Source of the DNA: Acidobacteria bacterium AB60
Lineage (GTDB): Bacteria; Acidobacteriota; Terriglobia; Terriglobales; Acidobacteriaceae
DNA: 64,000 nt
Assembly: GCA_008682415.1 (NCBI GenBank)
Contig: VANK01000001.1
Location: 310,001 to 374,000 of the forward strand
Direction: 5' to 3'
In this document: piece by piece, positions 26,097 through 34,718 of the stretch
Position numbering within the stretch: position 1 is the stretch's first letter
How the letters are laid out: each line of letters opens with the position of its first letter
Program-made: the position numbers and the translations under genes
The notes under the pieces: generated by a model
Seen by the model: the letters and a program-made list of their open reading frames with translations, nothing else
Told to the model about the DNA's origin: nothing
Database searches by the model: none

Positions 26097-26435
26097 ATGC
26101 ATCGCTTGAACAAACTGTTCGCAGTCCCCGTTCTGGCCCTGGCTCTTACCGGTGCTCAGGGAATTGCACAGGAGCACGCGGACCAAGACCGCCACGATAA
26201 CGGCAGCTACCGCCATCACGAAGATTGGAAGAAGGGATCACATATTTCCCATGAAGATTGGGATCGGGGTCAGAGGGTGGACTACCGGGAGCACCATCTC
26301 CGGCGGCCTCCTGAGGGCCACGAGTGGCGGCAGATCGACGGCAACTACGTCCAGGCCGGTCCGGATGGCGTCATCTCGTCGGTCAGGGTTGCGCCGCGAA
26401 ATAACCACCAGAGGAGCCCTGATCACCGGCAATAA
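26097..26435 (+). CDS. RcnB-family small periplasmic protein
   Basis: 112-residue secreted protein starting at ATG 26097 after a strong GGAGGAG site. A signal peptide (KLFAVPVLALALTGAQGIAQ) is followed by a His/Asp-rich stretch (about 26-60) and the RcnB-type C-terminal motif: YREHHLRRPPEGHEWRQIDGNYV and DGVISSV. In E. coli RcnB helps nickel/cobalt homeostasis in the periplasm; most homologs are untested. The His-rich linker suggests metal binding here. The next gene is another small secreted His-containing protein, frameshifted. Confidence 0.75.
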   Translation: MHRLNKLFAVPVLALALTGAQGIAQEHADQDRHDNGSYRHHEDWKKGSHISHEDWDRGQRVDYREHHLRRPPEGHEWRQIDGNYVQAGPDGVISSVRVAPRNNHQRSPDHRQ

Positions 26436-26576
26436 TCATCGAAGAAGCGCCCTCGGAATGGCCGCGAGAGCCGCATTCATTGAGTCCGATTCCTCCGCTC
26501 GGGCCCAGCCTCCTCAAAAGACGTTGCAAACGTAATAAATGGGGAAGTATGGTTTCGAGCGGAGGTTGATTGGCCA

Positions 26577-26860
26577 ATGAATCCTAGGGGAAAGCTTTTG
26601 GTAAGCGTAACTGGTTTGACTCTACTGGCTGGCGGAGCCATCATCGCGCAGGATCGTCCCGAACACGATATCGGCCGTCGTCATCCAATCTGTCCGCAGC
26701 ACAGCGTCTCGTGGATCAGGCCTTCGATAAGATCACCGCGGCGCAGCAGGCCAATGAGTTCGACATGGGTGGTCACGCTGCTAAAGCAAAAGAGCTATTA
26801 GAACAAGCGAACCACGAGTTGAAAGAAGCCGCGGAAGCTGCGAATCATAACCACCGCTGA
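26577..26860 (+). pseudogene. SmbP-like small secreted metal-binding protein, frameshifted
   Basis: The frame opens at ATG 26577 with a signal peptide (KLLVSVTGLTLLAGGAIIAQ) and runs off into nonsense after about residue 37. From about 26691 the other frame gives a sensible helical tail: LSAAQRLVDQAFDKI, then GGHAAKAKELLEQANHEL, EAAEAANHNHR and a TGA at 26858-26860. The junction near 26688-26692 fits a single lost base. The regularly spaced His (HAAKA...NHEL...NHNHR) resemble the SmbP family of periplasmic metal-binding helical bundles. It is either a real broken gene or a sequence error; the preserved tail suggests recent loss. The neighbour is an RcnB-like gene. Confidence 0.65.
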
Positions 26861-26893
26861 CCGGCGGTTCGTTCTTAACTCGCTCCAAACCGG

Positions 26894-27145
26894 CTAGGCA
26901 AAAAAGCTGATCGTCGAATTCGAGGCACTATCGAGCAAAGACTCATCGGGAGATCCCTGCTCTCCTTCTCCCTTCGCCGTCTCCTTCCCACCTTCGGCAT
27001 CGCCCGCGGAATCGTTGTCTTCCCCGGTTTCCTGCTGTGCCTGTTTCCGGAATTCGGCGGCAAAAATCCGCGACGGATCTGAAGGAGCACTTGACGACTT
27101 CACCGCCGGCATGGGGCGCAGGCCGGCGATCGGACTGATTTCCAT
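26894..27145 (-). CDS. Small hypothetical protein, charged and disordered
   Basis: 83 residues from ATG 27145, preceded by GAGAGA. There is no signal peptide; the N-terminus MEISPIAGLRPMPAV leads into a short helix (PSRIFAAEFRKQAQQ, about 24-38), then a Glu/Asp/Gly/Lys-rich low-complexity stretch and a hydrophobic tail STISFFA. The tail-plus-helix layout is one I associate with short acidobacterial proteins of unknown role. It shares its strand with lpxD but a terminator hairpin separates them. I do not recognise a function. Confidence 0.5.
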   Translation of the reverse strand: MEISPIAGLRPMPAVKSSSAPSDPSRIFAAEFRKQAQQETGEDNDSAGDAEGGKETAKGEGEQGSPDESLLDSASNSTISFFA

Positions 27146-27206
27146 GGTTCTCTCCCTCTCGGGAGATATCGGCATCTGCAGAGAATTCGTTAAGGGCCGG
27201 CGGCCA

Positions 27207-27235
27207 AAAATGTGCGAACCTGACGCATTTTTTTC
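27207..27235 (-). terminator. Terminator-like hairpin downstream of lpxD
   Basis: Arms AAAAATGTGCG (27207-27217) and CGCATTTTTTT (27225-27235) around AACCTGA pair with one bulge. Read on the minus strand the stem is followed by TTTTTGG, fitting an intrinsic terminator for lpxD. A+T-rich flanks on both sides could make it bidirectional. Confidence 0.55.
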
Positions 27236-27240
27236 AAAGG

Positions 27241-28275
27241 CTACTCATTCGGGCCAGCGGTCTTGTCTCCACCTCGGCTTCTCGTCAGTCTGGTCAAAAC
27301 AGCTTGTTCGCGCAGAACCTGCTTCAGAGGGCGCGCGGGCGTTCCCCAAAGCACGGTACCCGGCTTGAGCCCTTCGTTGGTCACCGTCTTGCCGCTCAAC
27401 ACTCCTGCCTGGCCGCCAAGGATCACCCCCGGACCGACGTGAGCGTGGTCGCCGATGCCAACCTGTCCCGCAATCACCGCGCCCTTGCCCACCGAGCTGG
27501 AACCGGATATCCCCGTCAGGGCTACCAGGATCACATCCTCGCCAATGTCGCAGTTATGGCCGACATGCACGAGATTGTCGATCTTGGTGCCGCGGCGAAT
27601 GCGCGTCTCCCCGAGAGCTCCTCGATCGATCGTGGTATTCGCGCCGATCTCCACCTCATCCTCAATCGCAAGCGTGCCCTGCTGCGGAAATTGCGTATAA
27701 GCTCCGGTCGTGGGATTGCGCACGTACCCAAACCCGTCTGCGCCCAGGACGCTCCCGGCATGGACCACGACCCAATTCCCGATCGTCGTCCCGGGGTAAA
27801 GGACCGAGCGTGGATGGATCTGGCAATATTCCCCGACACGGACGCCTCGGCCCACCACCGCTCCGGCGCCAATACGCGTACGAGCTCCAATGCGCGCGTT
27901 GTCTTCGATGACTGCACACGGGCCGATACTCACCTCGGCCCCTATCTCGACATCCTTCCCAATCACCGCGCTCGGATGCACGCCCGACCCTGGTTGGGAA
28001 GGCTTCAGCAGCTTGGCAGCACGAGCAAACCACAGGCGGGGCTGCGGCGACTCAACAACGCACTTTTGCTGCGGATAGGCCTGGATGAGGCCCGGTCGCA
28101 CAATAAGAATTCTGGCCGCGCTCGCGAGAGCTTCCGAGGCCGATCGCGGATCCTCCGCAAACACGAGATCGCCAGGGGCAGCCGACCCAGCGGCGGCGAC
28201 TCCTCGGACACGGTGGTCAGGACTCCCCTGCACCATCGTGCCGCCCAGTCTCTCGATTAGTTCGCCGATCTTCAT
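27241..28275 (-). CDS. lpxD: UDP-3-O-acylglucosamine N-acyltransferase LpxD
   Basis: 344-residue enzyme of lipid A synthesis that N-acylates UDP-3-O-acyl-glucosamine. An N-terminal uridine-binding domain (about 1-95) is followed by a left-handed parallel beta-helix of hexapeptide repeats (about 100-310; [26 protein letters not shown] and so on). The catalytic His is H240 in [10 protein letters not shown], and the GADGFGY block at 178-184 is typical of LpxD. ATG 28275 has a normal N-terminus ([12 protein letters not shown]). The gene is not next to lpxA, fabZ or bamA as in Proteobacteria. It confirms an LPS-containing outer membrane. Confidence 0.93.
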   Translation of the reverse strand: MKIGELIERLGGTMVQGSPDHRVRGVAAAGSAAPGDLVFAEDPRSASEALASAARILIVRPGLIQAYPQQKCVVESPQPRLWFARAAKLLKPSQPGSGVHPSAVIGKDVEIGAEVSIGPCAVIEDNARIGARTRIGAGAVVGRGVRVGEYCQIHPRSVLYPGTTIGNWVVVHAGSVLGADGFGYVRNPTTGAYTQFPQQGTLAIEDEVEIGANTTIDRGALGETRIRRGTKIDNLVHVGHNCDIGEDVILVALTGISGSSSVGKGAVIAGQVGIGDHAHVGPGVILGGQAGVLSGKTVTNEGLKPGTVLWGTPARPLKQVLREQAVLTRLTRSRGGDKTAGPNE

Positions 28276-28323
28276 CTGTCCTTCTCTAGGAAACCCGCTC
28301 GTCCAATCACACCGGAACTGCCC

Positions 28324-29907
28324 TCAGCCGGCCGATTCCGCGCGTCCCTCGCGAAGCCGTCGTATCCCCAGAGGATTGCTGTCCTGCAATTCTGCAGGCA
28401 ACAGCGATTGCGGGAAATTCTGATAACAGACCGGCTTGGCGAACCGATAGATGGCCTGTGCGCCTACCGAGGTAAAGCGAGGATCCGAAGTTGAGGGATA
28501 CGGGCCGCCATGCACCATGGCGTGGCCGACCTCGACCCCGGTGGGGAAGCCATTGATGAGCAGACGGCCCGCCTTCTGCTCAAGAACCTGGATCAATGCG
28601 CGGTGGGAAAGCAAGTCGTCTTCATCGCCGAGGAGCGTAGCGGTGAGATGGCCTTGCAGCGATTGTGCCGCACGCAAATAGTCCTCGGCCGTGCCGCAAT
28701 GGACCAGCAGGGTGTCCGGCCCGAAGATCTCCTCTGCCAGTTCCGGCTCCTCGATAAGCTGATCGAGGCATGCGGCGAATAACTGCGCATTGGCCGCGGT
28801 CTCCCCGTGGGGCGTCGGCATGGATGAGGAAGCCGCGAGCGGAACGCGCGCCGCCCGCTGCGCGGTTCCGCGCCGGTACGTCCGGGCGATGCCCTCCGTC
28901 AGCAGATCGAATGAGGCGGATTGCTCCACTAATGCTTTCAACTCGTCGAAGAAGGCCTGAGCCCCCGGTGCCTCGGGAACCAGCACAACGCCAGGTTTCG
29001 TGCAGAACTGGCCGGCCCCGAGGGTGAAGGACCCGAAAAGGTTCTTCGCCAGCTCCGCCGGCGACTTCCGCAACGCCGAAGGCAAAACGAATACCGGGTT
29101 GCCGCTCGACATCTCGGTGAAGCAGGGAATCGGTTGGGGTCGGGCCGCCGCCAGATCCATCAGGGCGCGGCCCGCGTTCAAGGACCCCGTGAAGGCAACC
29201 GCTGCGACCATAGGATGCTTCACCAGAGCGGTTCCAACCTCAATGCCGGCGTCGAACAGCATCGTAAACGTGCCGGGCGGCAGGGATTCCGCAGCTACCG
29301 CCTCGGTGATCAGCGCGGCCACCAATTCACTGGTACCCGGGTGCGCCGGATGTGCTTTGACAATCACCGGACATCCCGCAGCGAGTGCCGACGCCGTATC
29401 GCCGCCCGCGACGGAGAACGCGAGAGGGAAGTTGCTGGCTCCAAAGACGACCACCGGACCCAGCGGACGAAGCATGGATCGTAGATCCGGACGCGGAAGC
29501 GGCTGGCGGTCCGGTAAAGCTGGATCAATCCGAGCGTTTACCCACGATCCCTCCTCAACCACCGAGGCAAACAACCGCAGTTGGTTCGACGTCCGGCCGA
29601 CCTCGCCTGTGAGGCGCGCCATCGGCAGCGCCGTCTCAAGATGAGCGCGCTCCGCCAACTCCTGCTTGTGTGCATCCAGCGCATCCGCGCAGCGGCGGAG
29701 AAACCCCGCCCTGGCCTTGCCCGACACGTTGCGATAAACCTGGAATGCCTCGGCTGCAAGCTTGACCGCCTGATCCACTTCTTCGGGACCAGCAGCGTGA
29801 TACGCAGGTTGCAGGTCTTCGCCGTTCGCCGGGTTCTTCGCTCGGAAAACAGTTCCAGTGGCAGTACCGCGATGAGAGCCGAGAAAGGATGTGCCGGTAA
29901 GATTCAT
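28324..29907 (-). CDS. NADP+-dependent 2,5-dioxovalerate (alpha-ketoglutaric semialdehyde) dehydrogenase
   Basis: 527-residue aldehyde dehydrogenase of the KGSADH type III group. The general-base Glu is in CFTEMSSGNP (about 265-274) and the catalytic Cys in GAGQFCTKPG (about 306). The N-terminal GVVVFGASNFP-like segment appears as GPVVVFGASNFPLAFS, typical of this subgroup. It oxidises 2,5-dioxopentanoate to 2-oxoglutarate at the end of non-phosphorylating pentose and hexarate routes. ATG 29907 lies back-to-back with the FucP-like transporter gene, 148 bases away. Matching sugar-acid dehydratases for its pathway are not in the window, apart from FAH-family candidates. Confidence 0.85.
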   Translation of the reverse strand: MNLTGTSFLGSHRGTATGTVFRAKNPANGEDLQPAYHAAGPEEVDQAVKLAAEAFQVYRNVSGKARAGFLRRCADALDAHKQELAERAHLETALPMARLTGEVGRTSNQLRLFASVVEEGSWVNARIDPALPDRQPLPRPDLRSMLRPLGPVVVFGASNFPLAFSVAGGDTASALAAGCPVIVKAHPAHPGTSELVAALITEAVAAESLPPGTFTMLFDAGIEVGTALVKHPMVAAVAFTGSLNAGRALMDLAAARPQPIPCFTEMSSGNPVFVLPSALRKSPAELAKNLFGSFTLGAGQFCTKPGVVLVPEAPGAQAFFDELKALVEQSASFDLLTEGIARTYRRGTAQRAARVPLAASSSMPTPHGETAANAQLFAACLDQLIEEPELAEEIFGPDTLLVHCGTAEDYLRAAQSLQGHLTATLLGDEDDLLSHRALIQVLEQKAGRLLINGFPTGVEVGHAMVHGGPYPSTSDPRFTSVGAQAIYRFAKPVCYQNFPQSLLPAELQDSNPLGIRRLREGRAESAG

Positions 29908-30055
29908 GACACTTGGATTATCGCAGCGTCCGCTCCCCCCCGGAGAACGTCGAATCTCTTTGGCCTCCGTTTGCCAGCGACCGCTCAGATTCTGTAGAAC
30001 GGTTCGAGCGGATCGGAAAACCTTTTCCTGCTACTTCATCTGTCAGGAGGAACGC

Positions 30056-31396
30056 GTGTTGCATACTGGGCCGGTGGTCACTGCTGCGGGAGCCGGGCGG
30101 CCGAGCCGGGCCCCCCTCGTTCCAGAGGGGCGGTTCCTGCCCTTCGTGCTCGTCACAGCGCTGTTCTTTCTCTGGGCCATCCCCAATAACTTCAATGACA
30201 TCCTGATCCGGCAGTTCATGAAGTCGTTCGAGATCAACCGCCTTCAGGCGGGCCTGGTGCAGTTTGCCTTTTATATGGGCTACTTCTTCCTGGCTCTCCC
30301 CGCCGGAATCATCATGCGCCGCGCCGGCTACAAAGCCGGCCTTCTGATTGGCCTCGGTCTCTACGGCGTCGGCTGCATTCTCTTTTATCCGGCCGCCCAC
30401 GTTGGACAGTATTGGTTCTTCCTCACCGCTCTCTTTGTGATCGCCAGTGGCCTCGCCTTCCTTGAGACCGGCGCCAGCCCGTTCATCATCCAGATTGGCG
30501 ATCCCGAGACCGCCGCCCAGCGCGTCAACCTATCCCAGGCATTCAACCCCCTGGGCAGCATCACCGCCGTGCTCATTGGCAGCCGCTTCATCTTCTCGGG
30601 GATTGAACTCAAGCCGGACCAGATCGCCACACTGCAGGCCGCCGGCACCTACCAGGCCTACCTCAAAGGAGAAACGCTCCGCGTCGTCACGCCCTACCTC
30701 GTACTCGGATCACTGGTCCTCCTTTGGGCGGTTCTCATTGCCCGCACAGCCTTTCCGCACACCGGGTTGGACTACTCCCGCAACTCCCTTGAACACGACG
30801 CGTCGAAGTCCCTGTGGTCGCGCAAGCATTTCGTCTTCGCTGTCCTCGCGCAATTCCTGTACGTCGGAGCTCAGGTAGGCGCCTGGAGCTGGCAGATCCC
30901 CTACGTGCAGACCTACACCGGTCTCGGCGAGCGCAACGCCGGGTACTGGCTGACCGCCGCGCTGGTGGCCTTCACCACCGGCCGATTCTTCTCCACCTGG
31001 CTCCTGCGGTTCGTGCCCGCCTCGCGCCTTCTCGGCTGGTTCGGAGCCATCAATGCCGTGGTCTGCGCCCTCGCCGTCCTGCGCCCCGGCTGGCTTGGCG
31101 TGGGCTGCCTCGTCACCGTCAGCTTCTTCATGTCCATGATGTATCCCACCATCTTCGCCCTGGGTGTCAAGGGACTGGGTCCGAAGACCAAGACAGGCGG
31201 AGCCTTCATCGTCATGGCCATCGTCGGCGGGGCAGCCATCCCCCCGCTCATGGGCAAAGTGGGCGATACCGCCGGAGTGGCTCTCTCTTACGTCGTCCCT
31301 GCGCTCTGTTTCCTGGGTGTGGCCCTGTACGCATGGCTCGCCGCCGACCCCGACCCCGAAGAAATCGCCGCGGATCCACAGGTCGCCCGCGGCTGA
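30056..31396 (+). CDS. FucP-like sugar:H+ symporter (MFS)
   Basis: 446-residue major facilitator protein with 12 membrane segments, of the L-fucose permease group. Marks are LFFLWAIPNNFNDILIRQF in helix 1, where FucP has its substrate-facing Asn/Asp, and GLAFLETGASPFI in helix 5. I start at GTG 30056, five bases after CAGGAGG; the open frame begins at 29891, but the first 55 codons have no membrane or family character and overlap the promoter of the divergent gene. The call fits uptake of L-fucose or a related deoxy or neutral sugar. Neighbouring FAH and SDR genes fit fucose breakdown. Confidence 0.88.
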   Translation: MLHTGPVVTAAGAGRPSRAPLVPEGRFLPFVLVTALFFLWAIPNNFNDILIRQFMKSFEINRLQAGLVQFAFYMGYFFLALPAGIIMRRAGYKAGLLIGLGLYGVGCILFYPAAHVGQYWFFLTALFVIASGLAFLETGASPFIIQIGDPETAAQRVNLSQAFNPLGSITAVLIGSRFIFSGIELKPDQIATLQAAGTYQAYLKGETLRVVTPYLVLGSLVLLWAVLIARTAFPHTGLDYSRNSLEHDASKSLWSRKHFVFAVLAQFLYVGAQVGAWSWQIPYVQTYTGLGERNAGYWLTAALVAFTTGRFFSTWLLRFVPASRLLGWFGAINAVVCALAVLRPGWLGVGCLVTVSFFMSMMYPTIFALGVKGLGPKTKTGGAFIVMAIVGGAAIPPLMGKVGDTAGVALSYVVPALCFLGVALYAWLAADPDPEEIAADPQVARG

Positions 31397-31435
31397 ACCA
31401 ACTGCAGAGAGCGGCCCTACGGGATTACCACATCC

Positions 31436-32266
31436 CTACTCCGCCACCAACGGGTTCGTCAGTGTTCCCAGTCCCTGTACCGTCACTGAAACCGTCTCGC
31501 CAGCCTTTAACCAGCGCTTGGGATTCTGGCCCAGCCCCACCCCCGGCGGCGTCCCCGTCGACACAATATCCCCTGGCAGCAGCGGCGTGATCGACGACAG
31601 ATACTCCACCAGGTCGGGGATCTTGAAGACCAGCTCGCGCGTGTTCGAGTGCTGCATCCTCTCCCCATCAATAGTCAGGGAAATGTCCAGGTTGTGCGGA
31701 TCCTCGATCTCGTCGGCGGTCACAAGGTACGGCCCCAATGGGCAGAACGTGGGAAAGCTCTTCGACATCGACCACTGCGTCGACGAAAACTGCACGTCCC
31801 GCGCCGAAACATCATTCACGTTGGTGTAGGCGCACACGTGATCCCTCCAGGCTGATCCAGGAATTCGGTATCCGCCCTTGCCGATCACAAATGCAAACTC
31901 GGCCTCCCAGTCCGGCATCGTCGAATTCTTCGGCAAAATAATCGCATCGCCAGGCCCGATCACCGATGTCGCCAGTTTGAAGAAGACCACAGGCGTGGTC
32001 GGGATCGCCATGCCGGACTCGCGCGCGTGATCGCGATAGTTGAGTCCAATCGCAAAGATCCGCGGCGGCTTGGGAAGCGGCGCATGCAGCCGCACCAGGT
32101 CGGCGGAGATCGCATCGCGCGAATCGACAGCCGGCAGGCCGGCCTCGATGTAGGAGAGCAGCGTCGGGTAACCCAGATCGTTCAGATCGATGATTTGATG
32201 AAGGTCCGGCAAAAGAATGCCGGGAGTGATGGCGCTGCTGCCGATCGAATAAGACACGAGCTTCAT
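31436..32266 (-). CDS. Fumarylacetoacetate hydrolase-family enzyme (probable 2,4-diketo-3-deoxy-L-fuconate hydrolase)
   Basis: 276-residue FAH-family protein. The metal-binding core is complete: IGLNYRDHARE (73-83), the acidic pair in DWEAEFAFVIGKGG (Asp/Glu ligands at about 120-123), NDVSARDVQ and TGTPPGVG near the C-terminus. The family cleaves C-C bonds of beta-diketo acids. Its neighbours are an SDR of the 2-keto-3-deoxy-fuconate dehydrogenase type (49 bases upstream, same strand) and a FucP-like permease, so cleavage of diketo-deoxyfuconate to pyruvate and lactate is the best guess. Fumarylacetoacetase proper (about 420 residues) is excluded by length. The exact substrate is inference. 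Confidence 0.8.
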   Translation of the reverse strand: MKLVSYSIGSSAITPGILLPDLHQIIDLNDLGYPTLLSYIEAGLPAVDSRDAISADLVRLHAPLPKPPRIFAIGLNYRDHARESGMAIPTTPVVFFKLATSVIGPGDAIILPKNSTMPDWEAEFAFVIGKGGYRIPGSAWRDHVCAYTNVNDVSARDVQFSSTQWSMSKSFPTFCPLGPYLVTADEIEDPHNLDISLTIDGERMQHSNTRELVFKIPDLVEYLSSITPLLPGDIVSTGTPPGVGLGQNPKRWLKAGETVSVTVQGLGTLTNPLVAE

Positions 32267-32315
32267 GAATCAGGCCTCCAGGGTCTCTGCGGGAAGTGAG
32301 TTCACGGAATGGAAA

Positions 32316-33092
32316 TCAGGCCGCCGTCCAGCCGCCGTCGATCGCCATGGCGGCCCCAGTGATAAACGCAGCCTCGTCGGAAGCCAGGTAGCGCACCATG
32401 GAGGCGACCTCTTCGGGCCGGCCGAGGCGCCCGATGGGCTGCCGCGCGCGTAACTCCGCACGGGTCTCTTCCTTGTTGTGCTTGTGGAACTTCTCCAGAT
32501 ATCCCTCCACGAACGGGGTCTCCACAGTGCCGGGGCAAATCGCGTTCACGCGCAGGGTCCGGGGGTACTCCACCGCCAGTTGCCGCGTCATCGCCAGCAC
32601 CGCCCCCTTGCTTGTGCAATAAGCGAACCGCTGCTTGATTCCTACCTGGCCCGCCACCGAGCAGATGTTCACGATCGTTCCCGTGTGCCCCTTGTCCTGT
32701 GCGGCCAAAAGTAACGGCAGGAAGGCCCGCGTAACCAGGTACACGGACCGCACGTTCACGTTCATCAAGCGGTCGAAGTCTTCTGGCTCGGTCGCCTCAA
32801 TGGATCCCACGTGGCCGATGCCGGCATTATTCACCAGGATGTCGAGATGCCCAATCTGGGAGGCCGCGGCGGTGATCGACTCCGAGCCCGTAACATCCAT
32901 GCGCACCGCCGTTGCCGATCCGGTCGCGGCCGCCAGGGCCTCCGCGGCAGAAAGGTTGATATCAGCGATGGCCACATGGGCTCCGGCGCGCACCAGCTCT
33001 TTCACGGTTGCCTCGCCAATGCCGCTCGCCCCTCCCGTAACAAGCGCGCGGCGGCCGTCGAGGCGGAAACAGGGTTGTTGGTCAGGACTCAT
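32316..33092 (-). CDS. Short-chain dehydrogenase, probable 2-keto-3-deoxy-L-fuconate dehydrogenase
   Basis: 258-residue SDR with TGGASGIG for NAD(P) (19-26), NNAG, and the catalytic Tyr/Lys in YCTSKGA (about 160-166) with Ser upstream in NICSVAG. The C-terminal FITGAAMAIDGGW block is standard. ADINLS at the end of the second beta strand has an Asp, pointing to NAD rather than NADP. It precedes the FAH-family gene on the same strand, and together they suit oxidation then cleavage of a 2-keto-3-deoxy sugar acid. The best fit is L-fucose or L-rhamnose breakdown without phosphorylation, but other sugar-acid dehydrogenases look alike. Confidence 0.8.
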   Translation of the reverse strand: MSPDQQPCFRLDGRRALVTGGASGIGEATVKELVRAGAHVAIADINLSAAEALAAATGSATAVRMDVTGSESITAAASQIGHLDILVNNAGIGHVGSIEATEPEDFDRLMNVNVRSVYLVTRAFLPLLLAAQDKGHTGTIVNICSVAGQVGIKQRFAYCTSKGAVLAMTRQLAVEYPRTLRVNAICPGTVETPFVEGYLEKFHKHNKEETRAELRARQPIGRLGRPEEVASMVRYLASDEAAFITGAAMAIDGGWTAA

Positions 33093-33241
33093 CTCGGAGC
33101 GCTTCCTCGTCTTCCAAGTATCTTGCGCTGAACCCAGAATACTTGCTCCGGTTCGGCAGGCGGGACGCCGCTACTACGCCAGCATCCCCCGGGCGGCCTC
33201 ATGACCGATACTGTTGTATTCGGTAGGGAAGGAGATTGCGG

Positions 33242-34636
33242 GTGGCACTGCTCCATGAAGACAGGCTTTTTCCGGCAGATGAGCGAACGCGGGCCATCGC
33301 CCGGCGGCTTTACGAAAGCATTAAGGGATTGCCCATCGTGAGCCCGCACGGCCACACGCAGGCCCGCTGGTTCGCCCAGAACGAGCCGTTTCCCGACCCC
33401 GTGAAGCTATTCGTTCAGCCCGACCACTACGTCTTCCGCATGCTCTACAGCCAGGGCGTCACCTTGGAGGAGCTCGAGATCGGCAAGCAGGAGATCGATG
33501 ATCCCCGCAAGGTGTGGCGCACCTTCGCCAGCCACTACTACCTCTTCCGCGGAACCCCTACCCGCCTGTGGCTTGATTACGCGTTTCAAGAACTCTTCGG
33601 TTTGACCGAGCGGCTCTCGGAAAGTAACGCCGATCTTTACTACGACACCATTGCGGCGCAACTGCAAACTCCGGACTTCCTTCCCCGAACCCTCTACGAG
33701 CGATTCAACATTGAGGTGCTGGCCACCACGGACTCGCCCCTCGATTCTCTGGCTGACCACGAGGCCATCCGTGCTTCGGGGTGGAACGCCCGCATCATCC
33801 CCACGTTCCGGCCAGACCCGCTCGTCGACCCGCAACACCCCGGCTTCCTCGATAACATCCGCGCCCTCGGCACCCTCACCAGCGAGGACACGTTCACCTG
33901 GCGCGGATATCTGCGCGCCCTCGCCCGCCGGCGGGAGTACTTCCGGCAAATGGGTTGCACTGCCACCGATCACGGCCATCCCACCGCCCTGACGGAGGAC
34001 CTGGGGGATACCAGCGCGGCCGCACTCTTCGAGCAGGTCATCAAAGGCACCGCCTATGCCGCCGATCTGGAGATCTTTCGCGGCCAGATGCTCACCGAGA
34101 TGGCGCGCATGAGCCTCGAAGACGGCCTGATCATGCAGATCCATCCCGGCAGCGTGCGCAACCACAACGCCCAGCTCTACGCCAAGTACGGTCGGGATAT
34201 GGGCGCAGACATCCCTGCACCAACGAATTACGTTGAGGCATTGCGCCCGCTCCTGAACCGCTTTGGCAATGAAAGACACCTTACCATCATCCTCTTTACG
34301 CTCGACGAGGCCACGTACAGCAGGGAACTGGCGCCTCTCGCCGGCCACTATCCGTGCCTCAAGCTCGGCCCGCCTTGGTGGTTCCACGACAGCGCGGAAG
34401 GCATGATGCGCTTCCGCGAGAGGGCAACGGAAACCGCCGGCTTCTACAACACCGTGGGCTTCAATGACGACACCCGGGCCTTCCTGTCCATCCCGGCGCG
34501 CCATGACGTCGCGCGAAGGATCGATGCAGCCTTCCTCGGACGTCAGGTCGCGGAGCACAAACTTGAGGAAGACGAAGCCATGGAATTGGCGACCGACTTG
34601 ACAGTAGGTCTGGTACGAAAGGCATACAAGCTCTAG
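33242..34636 (+). CDS. uxaC: Glucuronate isomerase UxaC
   Basis: 464-residue isomerase of the metal-dependent amidohydrolase-like UxaC family, converting D-glucuronate to D-fructuronate (and galacturonate to tagaturonate). It begins with ALLHEDRLFPAD and carries the SPHGHT metal-site motif near residue 35. The later QIHPGSVRNHN and GPPWWFHDSAEGM blocks are typical. I use GTG 33242, seven bases after GGAAGGAG; the TTG at 33236 is too close to that site. It opens a stand-alone + strand unit, divergent from the SDR/FAH pair. It supplies fructuronate for the SDR-ManD pair 6 kb downstream. Confidence 0.93.
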   Translation: MALLHEDRLFPADERTRAIARRLYESIKGLPIVSPHGHTQARWFAQNEPFPDPVKLFVQPDHYVFRMLYSQGVTLEELEIGKQEIDDPRKVWRTFASHYYLFRGTPTRLWLDYAFQELFGLTERLSESNADLYYDTIAAQLQTPDFLPRTLYERFNIEVLATTDSPLDSLADHEAIRASGWNARIIPTFRPDPLVDPQHPGFLDNIRALGTLTSEDTFTWRGYLRALARRREYFRQMGCTATDHGHPTALTEDLGDTSAAALFEQVIKGTAYAADLEIFRGQMLTEMARMSLEDGLIMQIHPGSVRNHNAQLYAKYGRDMGADIPAPTNYVEALRPLLNRFGNERHLTIILFTLDEATYSRELAPLAGHYPCLKLGPPWWFHDSAEGMMRFRERATETAGFYNTVGFNDDTRAFLSIPARHDVARRIDAAFLGRQVAEHKLEEDEAMELATDLTVGLVRKAYKL

Positions 34637-34718
34637 ATTTTTTTGATCTCGCCGAAGTCCTGCCGCGAAAGTTCAGCCGGGCAGACAGGTGCGACATCGA
34701 ATTTATAGCTTGAACAGA

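Noticed and set aside
31436..32266. True fumarylacetoacetase of tyrosine breakdown
   Set aside because: Too short (276 residues against about 420), and no homogentisate or maleylacetoacetate genes are near; the sugar context fits better.
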